A stretch of 41,265 nucleotides of DNA from Clostridia bacterium (GTDB taxonomy: Bacteria; Bacillota; Clostridia; Saccharofermentanales; Saccharofermentanaceae), in NCBI GenBank assembly GCA_024403755.1, contig JAKSRF010000008.1, positions 1-41,265 on the forward strand. Reading direction: 5' to 3'. The notes beneath the pieces are model-generated. The model searched no databases and was not told the origin of the DNA. It was given only the letters and a program-made list of their open reading frames with translations. Shown here piece after piece: positions 32,486 to 39,834 of the stretch (the first letter of the stretch is position 1; each line of letters starts with the position of its first letter). Made by a program: the position numbers and the translations under genes.

Positions 32486-34699
32486 ATGCAAGGTATAAGA
32501 CGACCGGATACAAGAAGCAACATTAATGCATTGGCTACAGGTTTTGTAGCCTTTGTTTTGGTATTCTTATTCGAGGCACTTCTAAATCTGAAATACAAAA
32601 CCATGATTAAGATACCTGATGATTTTAAGGAGCTTTATTATGGTGCCCAATTAAGCGGACAGGATTGGAGTTCGCTTTATTCTGCTACTGATTTCAGTGT
32701 ATTCCCTGCACTGATATATGCGATTATATTTAAATTGGTTAATCAACGACCGATATTTATGTGGCAGTTGTTTTTGGTGGTGATGTCAGGTGTAAGAAGT
32801 TTGCCTGCCTTTATTTCAGCCTACTTGTCAAAAAAACATTTCGAAATTAATTCTGCCGCTTCTGTTTTTATAGGCATAATTTGTTCTTTGAGTTTAGTCG
32901 GAAGGGCAACATATTTATCAAATTCAGTGTTTTTAAACTTGTTTATGTGGCTATTACTTCTCTGCGTATTTACAATGATAAGTTCGGAGAGAAGTATTGT
33001 CAGACATTGTATGATTATTGTCAGTGCTTTACTTGCAGTACTGATGTCTTTGACTTCCATTAAGGCTTGTACCATATTTATAGTTCTTGTCTGCCTGTTT
33101 GCTTTTGAGTACAAAAACAAAAGAATGAGTTTAAGAGAATTTATTATCTCAGTCTCAGCAGTAGTGATTTCTGTTGTGTTATTTGTTATTGTGTCGTATA
33201 AATTTGAAGATGTTTTTTTACTTCCTGATGCCAATCCGTATAATGTAGGATTAACAATTCAAAACATTGGACTAAAACTGACGAAAGAGTATAAGTCGTT
33301 TGGAAACTTGAGCGGATGGCTCGGATTTATTGATACAATTTTGGTTTCGGTTTGGGAATTAACAGTTTATTCTTTTGGCATAATACCTATAATAATTTTA
33401 TATTCATTTAATTGTGCTTCAGATAAAAGAAAAAAGAATAGTGTATTGTCGGCATTAGGTTTGTTTATATCATTAAGTTTGATTTTGGGTATTTTGTTTA
33501 GAGCACTTACGTTGAGTTATAATTATGCAGTTATGCACGATAAACAGCATTCACCATACAAGAGTTTATTTGAAATCGGTGATTATGCATGTTACATCGG
33601 ACCAATGCTGTGGATGTTTTTGATTCTGCGAAGTAAAAAGAGTGTGTCTCGCAGAAAGGTAATTATTACATTAGGCTCTTTTGCGGCTATAAGTGTATAT
33701 ATGTTTTTTAGCTTATTCTTGTCAACTCGTAAATTGTCTAATTATAATATATCTTCATGTTTTGCTGACAATGAAGCGATTTTCCTTAATCTTGCTTCTT
33801 CTTCAGACATATATGGTATAGCTGTTTTTTTACTAATAACTGTATTATTTATCAGCCTTGTTTTATTTGTTATCAGCAGAACCTTTAATTGGGTTGATGT
33901 GAACATTTTTTTAGTTTCACTTTTTGTGTATCAATATCTTTATGGTTATTTTATATATGACTCAGGTTTTTGGAAAACTGTAACCAATTTCAGTTATGTT
34001 AATGTTACATTTCAATTAAGCAAGGAAATGGGCGCGGATTTTAATCAAATAGATGAGTTGTACTATCTTGGTGATTATACCGGTAATTATATTACTCAAT
34101 ACGCATTAGAAAATATCAGTGTTATATCAGGGGTTCCATCTGAAGATTGTGATGAAGCTGTAATTTTGTCATCATACAATGTATTTAAGATAGCTGATTA
34201 CATTGATATTTCAGATTACTATTACGGAAGAAAAGATGTTGAAGATTCCAATGAATATTTGTACATCAAGGGAGAGGATTATGTAGATACATTTTCTTCA
34301 TACGGGATTGAATTTGAAAGTTGTGCCGAAGAATATTATATGTACAAAAACTTAAACAGAATCTACAGTATGGCTTTAGGAAGAAATATAGATAAAGAAG
34401 GCCTGGAGTATTGGTCTGAAGCAATATCTGAAGGTGAACTGACATATAAAGAATTTATATATGGTGTTCTTATGGGTGAGGAATTTGAGAGAAAGAATTA
34501 TACTCCTAAGACTAAAGCTAATCTCATGATGCAGATTTTCTATGATTTGGATATGACAGATGATGAGGTTTATATTGCAGATTACGATGAAATGAAGTAT
34601 TGGTGTGAACATTTAAGAGACGGAACACCGTTCAATCTGATAGTGGAAGAATTCTTCCAATCTGATAAATGTATTATCGATGATTTGAGGTGGAAATAA
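32486..34699 (+). CDS. Large GT-C-like membrane protein with C-terminal DUF4214-like domain
   Basis: 737 residues. About 11 or 12 membrane segments fill residues 15-500, then comes a soluble domain (about 505-610) and a tail (about 615-730) that resembles DUF4214 (LNRIYSMALGRNIDKEGLEYW, then GVLMGEEFE and FFQSDKC). After the first membrane segment the outer loop reads IPDDFKELYYGAQLSGQDWSSLY, which parallels the loop of the protein at 24100-25848 and looks like a GT-C acidic motif. It begins immediately after the rfbB stop and shares its last base with the rfbD start, so it is embedded in the rfb operon. It may be a polymerase or lipid-linked sugar transferase. The DUF4214 tail may bind glycan or protein; this is inference. 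Confidence 0.75.
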   Translation: MQGIRRPDTRSNINALATGFVAFVLVFLFEALLNLKYKTMIKIPDDFKELYYGAQLSGQDWSSLYSATDFSVFPALIYAIIFKLVNQRPIFMWQLFLVVMSGVRSLPAFISAYLSKKHFEINSAASVFIGIICSLSLVGRATYLSNSVFLNLFMWLLLLCVFTMISSERSIVRHCMIIVSALLAVLMSLTSIKACTIFIVLVCLFAFEYKNKRMSLREFIISVSAVVISVVLFVIVSYKFEDVFLLPDANPYNVGLTIQNIGLKLTKEYKSFGNLSGWLGFIDTILVSVWELTVYSFGIIPIIILYSFNCASDKRKKNSVLSALGLFISLSLILGILFRALTLSYNYAVMHDKQHSPYKSLFEIGDYACYIGPMLWMFLILRSKKSVSRRKVIITLGSFAAISVYMFFSLFLSTRKLSNYNISSCFADNEAIFLNLASSSDIYGIAVFLLITVLFISLVLFVISRTFNWVDVNIFLVSLFVYQYLYGYFIYDSGFWKTVTNFSYVNVTFQLSKEMGADFNQIDELYYLGDYTGNYITQYALENISVISGVPSEDCDEAVILSSYNVFKIADYIDISDYYYGRKDVEDSNEYLYIKGEDYVDTFSSYGIEFESCAEEYYMYKNLNRIYSMALGRNIDKEGLEYWSEAISEGELTYKEFIYGVLMGEEFERKNYTPKTKANLMMQIFYDLDMTDDEVYIADYDEMKYWCEHLRDGTPFNLIVEEFFQSDKCIIDDLRWK

Positions 34700-35607
34700 T
34701 GAAGGTTTTGGTAACAGGCGTCGGAGGTCAGTTGGGCTACGATGTAATGAATGAATTGGCCAATCGAGATATCCAATGTATCGGTACGGACATATTGCCG
34801 GAAAGTAAGATTTTCGAGAATTATGTTCAACTTGATATAACTGATGCTGAGGCAGTATTCAACGCAATTAACGATATTAAGCCTGATGCAGTGATTCACT
34901 GTGCTGCTTGGACTGCAGTGGATGCGGCAGAGGATGAGGAGAATAAGCCTAAGGTTAAGGCAATTAATGAGAACGGACCTTTAAATCTTGCTAAGGCTTG
35001 TAAAGCTGTTGATGCCAAGATGATTAATATAAGCACTGACTATGTATTTGACGGTCTGGGTGTTACTCCTTGGGATCCTGATTCTAAGGAATATGCTCCG
35101 ATAAATTATTACGGTGAGACAAAACTCGGTGGTGAACTTGCGGTAAGTCGTACATTGGAAAAATATTTTATTGTGAGAATTGCATGGGTGTTCGGTAAGA
35201 ACGGAAAGAATTTTGTTAAGACCATGCTTAATGTCGGAAGAACTCATGATGAGGTAAGAGTAGTAAACGATCAGATAGGAACTCCGACATATACATATGA
35301 TTTGGCAAGACTTCTTGTTGATATGATACTTACAGATAAATACGGTTATTATCATGTTACTAATGAAGGCGGATATATATCTTGGTATGATTTTACCTGT
35401 GAGATATATAAGCTGGCAGGACTTAATACAAAAGTAATCCCTGTTACAACAGAGGAATATGGTCTGTCTAAGGCCAAGCGTCCGGCTAACTCAAGGCTTG
35501 ATAAGAGTAAATTGACAGAGAACGGCTATAAGCCTTTGCCTGATTGGAAGGATGCATTGGAAAGATATTTGAAGGAGATTAATTATGGGACAGATAAAAG
35601 TAACTAA
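34699..35607 (+). CDS. rfbD: dTDP-4-dehydrorhamnose reductase
   Basis: 302 residues from ATG 34699, which follows GAGG at 34687-34690; an in-frame GTG at 34690 overlaps that site. The NAD(P) motif VTGVGGQLGYDVM, the STDYVFDG active-site strand, YYGETKLGGE with Tyr and Lys of the catalytic pair, and a C-terminal RPANSRLDKSKL typical of RmlD are present. It reduces the last intermediate to dTDP-L-rhamnose. It overlaps the preceding stop by one base and rfbC by 23 bases. Confidence 0.96.
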   Translation: MKVLVTGVGGQLGYDVMNELANRDIQCIGTDILPESKIFENYVQLDITDAEAVFNAINDIKPDAVIHCAAWTAVDAAEDEENKPKVKAINENGPLNLAKACKAVDAKMINISTDYVFDGLGVTPWDPDSKEYAPINYYGETKLGGELAVSRTLEKYFIVRIAWVFGKNGKNFVKTMLNVGRTHDEVRVVNDQIGTPTYTYDLARLLVDMILTDKYGYYHVTNEGGYISWYDFTCEIYKLAGLNTKVIPVTTEEYGLSKAKRPANSRLDKSKLTENGYKPLPDWKDALERYLKEINYGTDKSN

Positions 35608-36193
35608 AGCACCGATAGAAGGTCTTTATATTATTGAACCGACAGTTCACGGTGACGAACGAGGTTATTTTGTTGAGACATATAATCAAAATGACATGCA
35701 TGAGGCAGGTTTGGATATGGTTTTTGTTCAGGATAATCAGTCAATGTCTTCTAAGGGTGTTTTAAGAGGACTTCACTTTCAAAAGCAATATCCGCAGGGA
35801 AAGCTTGTAAGAGTTATTAAGGGTGAGGTTTTTGATGTTGCTGTAGATTTGAGAGCCAATTCCTCAACTTACGGTAAGTGGTTCGGTGTTCGTTTATCTG
35901 CAGAGAATATGAAGCAGTTCTATATATCGGAGGGCTTTGCACATGGCTTTTTGGTATTAAGTGATACAGCAGAGTTTTGCTATAAAGTAACAGATTTTTA
36001 TCATCCGGGTGATGAAGGCGGACTTGCTTGGAACGATCCGGATATAGGAATAGAATGGCCTGATATTAAGTCCGTCGCTCCTTATAATGGTACTTCATCA
36101 GGAGAAGGTTATGAGATGACGGACGGAACCAAACTCAATTTGAGTGACAAGGATACTAAATGGCTTGGAATTAATGAGACATTCAAGTTTTAA
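35585..36193 (+). CDS. rfbC: dTDP-4-dehydrorhamnose 3,5-epimerase
   Basis: 202 residues of the RmlC cupin family. Key features are GDERGYFVETYN, VQDNQSMSSKGVLRGLHFQ with the catalytic His, KLVRVIKGEVFDVAVDLR, FYISEGFAHGFLVLSD and a Tyr in CYKVTDFY. It epimerises C3 and C5 of the 4-keto sugar before RfbD acts. ATG 35585 lies within the rfbD end, with AAGGAG upstream. It is the last polysaccharide gene; no terminator is seen between it and fchA, 20 bases away. Confidence 0.96.
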   Translation: MGQIKVTKAPIEGLYIIEPTVHGDERGYFVETYNQNDMHEAGLDMVFVQDNQSMSSKGVLRGLHFQKQYPQGKLVRVIKGEVFDVAVDLRANSSTYGKWFGVRLSAENMKQFYISEGFAHGFLVLSDTAEFCYKVTDFYHPGDEGGLAWNDPDIGIEWPDIKSVAPYNGTSSGEGYEMTDGTKLNLSDKDTKWLGINETFKF

Positions 36194-36213
36194 TTTTAGA
36201 GGAGAGCGGAAAC

Positions 36214-36828
36214 ATGTATAACAATTCAATTAAGGAATTCACAACTAATTTAAGTTCAGCCGCACCGGTACCCGGCGGTGGAGGAGCATCTGCATTGATG
36301 GGCAGCGTAGCTTCTTCACTTTGTTCAATGGTGGCAAATCTCACGACCGGGAAAAAGAAATATGCCGAGTATCAGCCTGACATCGACAGAATTTTATCAG
36401 GTGTCGGCGAATTGACGAATGAGATTTTGGAATTAATTAATAAGGATGCAGAGGCTTTCGAGCCTCTTTCAAAGGCATATTCCATTCCAAAGGAACAGGA
36501 AGGAAGAGAAGAGATTTTGGAGAATGCTTTAAGGGTAGCCAGTGATGCTCCTTTCGAGATCGTGTCTAAGATGACAGCTGTTGCAGATTTGATAGAAGAG
36601 TTGGCTGTTAAAGGCTCAAGACTTGCAATAAGTGATGTCGGAGTGGCAGCCTGTGCATGTGAAGCCGCAGTAAAAGGCGCTTCTATGAATGTGTATATTA
36701 ACACTAAGCTTATGAAGGACCGTGCTTATGCAGAAGAGATGAATAAGAAGACGGATTCAATTGTTAATGATGTTTGCAGAAGATGTGAAGAGGCTTATAA
36801 CAAGGTTTTGGAAGGATTAAGAGGTTAA
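36214..36828 (+). CDS. fchA: Methenyltetrahydrofolate cyclohydrolase (FTCD_C family)
   Basis: 204 residues, all-helical cyclodeaminase/cyclohydrolase domain. The N-terminal glycine-rich motif APVPGGGGASALMGSVASSL and later NKDAEAFEPLSKAY are diagnostic for FTCD_C proteins. Stand-alone forms such as FchA of acetogens hydrolyse 5,10-methenyl-THF to 10-formyl-THF. The adjacent FolD has lost its cyclohydrolase residues, which strongly supports this assignment over formimino-THF cyclodeaminase; no histidine-degradation genes are nearby. GAGGAG precedes ATG 36214, and folD starts five bases after the stop. Confidence 0.9.
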   Translation: MYNNSIKEFTTNLSSAAPVPGGGGASALMGSVASSLCSMVANLTTGKKKYAEYQPDIDRILSGVGELTNEILELINKDAEAFEPLSKAYSIPKEQEGREEILENALRVASDAPFEIVSKMTAVADLIEELAVKGSRLAISDVGVAACACEAAVKGASMNVYINTKLMKDRAYAEEMNKKTDSIVNDVCRRCEEAYNKVLEGLRG

Positions 36829-36832
36829 GACA

Positions 36833-37696
36833 ATGACAGAATTATTAGGTAAACCGGTTGCTGACAATATTAATGAACAACTCAGAGTCAAAATTAACGA
36901 ATTGAAGAATAACGGAATCATTCCTACTCTTGCAGTGGTAAGAGTAGGCGCAAGGGAAGATGATTTATCCTATGAACGTGGTTTGCTTAAGAAATTCGAT
37001 TCAATGGAATGTAAGGTTAATGTTTTCGAACTTCCTGTTGATTGTACACAGCAGGATCTCGAAGAGTTGATTGTATCTTTGAATGAGAATGCTTCAATTC
37101 ACGGAATACTGATGTTCAGACCTTTACCGAGACACTTATCTGAGGAGAGAATCAAGACAATCATTAATCCGGCAAAGGATATAGATTCAATGGGAACTGC
37201 CAGCCTGGCGACAGTTTTTGCAGGTGCGGGTGAAGGTTATCCTCCTTGTACGGCACAGGCTGTCATTGAGATCTTGAAGTATTATGATATTCCTCTTAAG
37301 GGCAAGAAGGTAACTGTTATCGGAAGAAGCCTGGTAATAGGTAAGCCGGTTGCGATGATGCTTATTAAGGAGAATGCTACGGTAACTGTTTGTCATACCA
37401 AGACCGTGGACACACCTTCTGAATGCAGAAATGCTGATATTATTGTTGCAGCTGCCGGTGTTGCCAAAATGGTAAAAGCAGATTATGTAAAGGCAGGACA
37501 GACAGTAATTGATGTCGGAATGAATGTTGACGAGAACGGAAAGCTTTGCGGTGATGTGGATTTTGATGAGGTTTCTTCCATCGTAGATAAGATAACTCCG
37601 GTTCCGAGAGGAGTAGGTTCTGTAACTACATCTGTGTTGCTTAAGCATGTAGTTGAGAGTGCTGAGAAGAGTGCAAATGCCTGCAAGATTTTATGA
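36833..37696 (+). CDS. folD: Methylenetetrahydrofolate dehydrogenase (FolD family, cyclohydrolase site altered)
   Basis: 287 residues, normal FolD length. The Rossmann region TVIGRSLVIGKPVAMML and C-terminal ITPVPRGVGSVTTSVLL (where most have PGGVGPMT) are present. In ordinary FolD the motif YVxxK supplies the cyclohydrolase lysine. Here the text reads SYERGLLKK, so Leu51 stands at the lysine position after Tyr47, and GILMFRPLP replaces GILVQLPLP, losing the partner glutamine (Phe95). The Asp pair KDID is kept. It is therefore likely a methylene-THF dehydrogenase only, with FchA doing the second step. A terminator stem overlaps the 3' end. Confidence 0.92.
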   Translation: MTELLGKPVADNINEQLRVKINELKNNGIIPTLAVVRVGAREDDLSYERGLLKKFDSMECKVNVFELPVDCTQQDLEELIVSLNENASIHGILMFRPLPRHLSEERIKTIINPAKDIDSMGTASLATVFAGAGEGYPPCTAQAVIEILKYYDIPLKGKKVTVIGRSLVIGKPVAMMLIKENATVTVCHTKTVDTPSECRNADIIVAAAGVAKMVKADYVKAGQTVIDVGMNVDENGKLCGDVDFDEVSSIVDKITPVPRGVGSVTTSVLLKHVVESAEKSANACKIL

Positions 37697-37717
37697 TTTT
37701 GCGGCATTTTTATTTTT
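37676..37717 (+). terminator. Terminator overlapping the folD stop codon
   Basis: AATGCC (37676-37681) pairs with GGCATT (37703-37708) and GCAAGA (37683-37688) with TTTTGC (37697-37702), with one bulged T and a G-U pair. The eight-base loop contains the folD stop codon (37694-37696). A T-rich tail (TTTTATTTTT) follows to 37717. It most likely ends the long polysaccharide-fchA-folD transcript. Confidence 0.8.
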
Positions 37718-37782
37718 GTAAATTGATTAATCGTACACTGTTTGATAAGAATATGAACGGTTAAAATGTTTAAAATTTTGTT

Positions 37783-37804
37783 TACTTTTTATTTTCAAAA
37801 AGTA
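37783..37804. promoter_or_regulatory. Inverted repeat upstream of the sensor-GGDEF gene
   Basis: TACTTTTT (37783-37790) and AAAAAGTA (37797-37804) form a perfect 8-base inverted repeat with a six-base centre. A TATAAA at 37841-37846 could be the -10 of the downstream gene, but no good -35 is seen. The repeat might be an operator or simply AT-rich chance. Nothing else is evident in the 212-base gap. Confidence 0.35.
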
Positions 37805-37908
37805 GTTTTTGTGTTTTCACCTGTAAAGTAGAATGTTTAGTATAAATTTGTTAAGTAAGGTGCGTTTTTTATAATTTAGTTAAGGATGAGTAGTGCGAGG
37901 ATAAGGTT

Positions 37909-39834
37909 ATGAAAAAGAGAAAAATTGCTGCTTTTGCAAATGGTTGGAGTGACGATTATATCTTGACCGCTATGCGTGGAATTTCTAAGAGCGCCAGAGA
38001 ACTGAATATTGATATTTATCTTTTTATGGAATACGCAGCATACGGAGCACCAAAGGAAAGTTGCCTCGGTGAGGTAAATATTTTCAATTTAGCGAATTTT
38101 GATGATTTTGACGGTATTCTTCTCTTCGGCAATACCCTTAACAATGCCGGAGAGTTGGGAATCCTTGTTGACAGAGTTAAAGCTTCGGGAAAACCGGCAG
38201 TATGTCTTGAATATGAAGTGGACGGTATCACTTGTATAAGCACTGATAACTATACAGGCATGAAGGAAGTATGTGATCACTTGTTTAGGGATCATAACAT
38301 AAAGAATCCGCTGTTTGTAACCGGTGCAGCAGGAAATAAGGAAAGTGAAATACGATATCAGGCCTTTACTGATTCTGTGGCAGAGTACAGCGTAAATTGG
38401 AACAGTAAATATATTATTCAAGGAGATTGGAGTTATTATACTATACAGCATCTTATTCCTGAGTGGTTTGAGAATAATCCTGGGGAGAGACCTGATGCCG
38501 TGATTTGCGCAAATGATATTATGGCAATGGGTGCAATTATTGCATTGGCGAAAATGGGTTTTGCCTGTCCGGAGGATGTAGTAGTAACGGGCTTTGATAA
38601 TCTTAATTCAGCCAAAGCATTTTTTCCTTCATTGACAACAGTTGATCGTGGTTGGGCGGAGCGAAGTGCTGAATCGCTTAAGTACTTGATTGATTTGATT
38701 GACGGCAAGGTTGAGCCGGGCAATATCGTTTATCATTCGCGTATGGCTTGTAACAGAAGTTGTGGTTGTAAAATGACCGAAGAACTGTTCAGATTTCAAT
38801 CCAGTATTCTCAATCATATGTCTAATCTCCCTAGTGAACGTACTTTATTTGACTGGCATTTGACGGCAATAGATGATGCTATGAATGCTAGTTACGGTCT
38901 TGAGGATGTGCATAATAATTTTGATGCAATGTATAGAACACGAGGTCAGGAAGTATCACAGGGTTATGAAGGTGCTACATTCTGTATTTGCCTTGATGAG
39001 ACTTTTGTTGAATCCCTGTTAGGAAATGACCAGAGTCGTGTTATAGGCTATGGCGACAGAATGAATGTAATATTTGCCGCCAGGGACAATGTCACCCTTC
39101 AGCGACAGATGATAGACACTTCTTATATTTTCCCTGTTTTTGAGAAAGCAGGTGAACCCGGTAATGTTTACTTGATTGCACCTATGCACAATCAAGGGGT
39201 TGTAATAGGCTATGTAGTTTTTAAGAATAATATAAGTATTCTTGAAGCTAATTTCCTTTATTCATGGTTGAGACATATTAAGTCCGGACTCCTCCGTGCC
39301 AAGAAAAATATTCTTATGCAGTCTATGAATAAGAAACTCGATGAGATGTCAATTCGTGATGAGCTCTCGGGCCTTCTTAATCGTAAGGGTTATGAGAAGA
39401 AGGTTATTCCTCTTATCGAAAAGAATAAGTCTGAAGGCAAAAAGAGCCTGATGATGGTTGCCGATATTAACAAGATGAAAGTAATTAACGATGTATACGG
39501 ACATCTTCAGGGTGACCTGGCTATACGTCTTGTTGCCAAAGCTTTGGATGCTAATATACCTGAAGGTTGGTATGCTGTACGTTACGGCGGTGACGAGTTC
39601 GTTATAATGGGTGAGAAACCACACTTTGATGATGGAAAAGTGCTGATGACTCAATTCTGCGATGCTGTTAAGTCACAAGGTGCAAATATGTATTTGCCTT
39701 TTGATCTTACGATAAGTGTCGGTTGTGTAACCATAAATCCTAATGAAGATACTACTATTGAGGAGTACTTTAAAATGGCGGATAATGCGATGTATGAGAT
39801 GAAGAAATCACTTAAGGTGGAACGTAAGGAATGA
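37909..39834 (+). CDS. LacI-like sensor / GGDEF diguanylate cyclase
   Basis: 641 residues. Residues 1 to about 275 are a LacI/GalR-type ligand-binding domain (IAAFANGWSDDY, DDFDGILLFGNT, DNYTGMKEVCDHL, PDAVICANDIMAMGAI, VVVTGFDNL) but with no DNA-binding helix-turn-helix and no signal peptide, so it is cytoplasmic. A cysteine cluster CNRSCGC lies near 282-288. A middle region (about 300-470) looks like a GAF-type linker. The C-terminal GGDEF domain (about 480-641) has DELSGLLNRKGY and an intact GGDEF (560-564); the inhibitory RxxD site is absent (PEGW instead). It should make cyclic di-GMP in response to a sugar-like ligand. rlmD overlaps its stop by four bases. Confidence 0.9.
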   Translation: MKKRKIAAFANGWSDDYILTAMRGISKSARELNIDIYLFMEYAAYGAPKESCLGEVNIFNLANFDDFDGILLFGNTLNNAGELGILVDRVKASGKPAVCLEYEVDGITCISTDNYTGMKEVCDHLFRDHNIKNPLFVTGAAGNKESEIRYQAFTDSVAEYSVNWNSKYIIQGDWSYYTIQHLIPEWFENNPGERPDAVICANDIMAMGAIIALAKMGFACPEDVVVTGFDNLNSAKAFFPSLTTVDRGWAERSAESLKYLIDLIDGKVEPGNIVYHSRMACNRSCGCKMTEELFRFQSSILNHMSNLPSERTLFDWHLTAIDDAMNASYGLEDVHNNFDAMYRTRGQEVSQGYEGATFCICLDETFVESLLGNDQSRVIGYGDRMNVIFAARDNVTLQRQMIDTSYIFPVFEKAGEPGNVYLIAPMHNQGVVIGYVVFKNNISILEANFLYSWLRHIKSGLLRAKKNILMQSMNKKLDEMSIRDELSGLLNRKGYEKKVIPLIEKNKSEGKKSLMMVADINKMKVINDVYGHLQGDLAIRLVAKALDANIPEGWYAVRYGGDEFVIMGEKPHFDDGKVLMTQFCDAVKSQGANMYLPFDLTISVGCVTINPNEDTTIEEYFKMADNAMYEMKKSLKVERKE

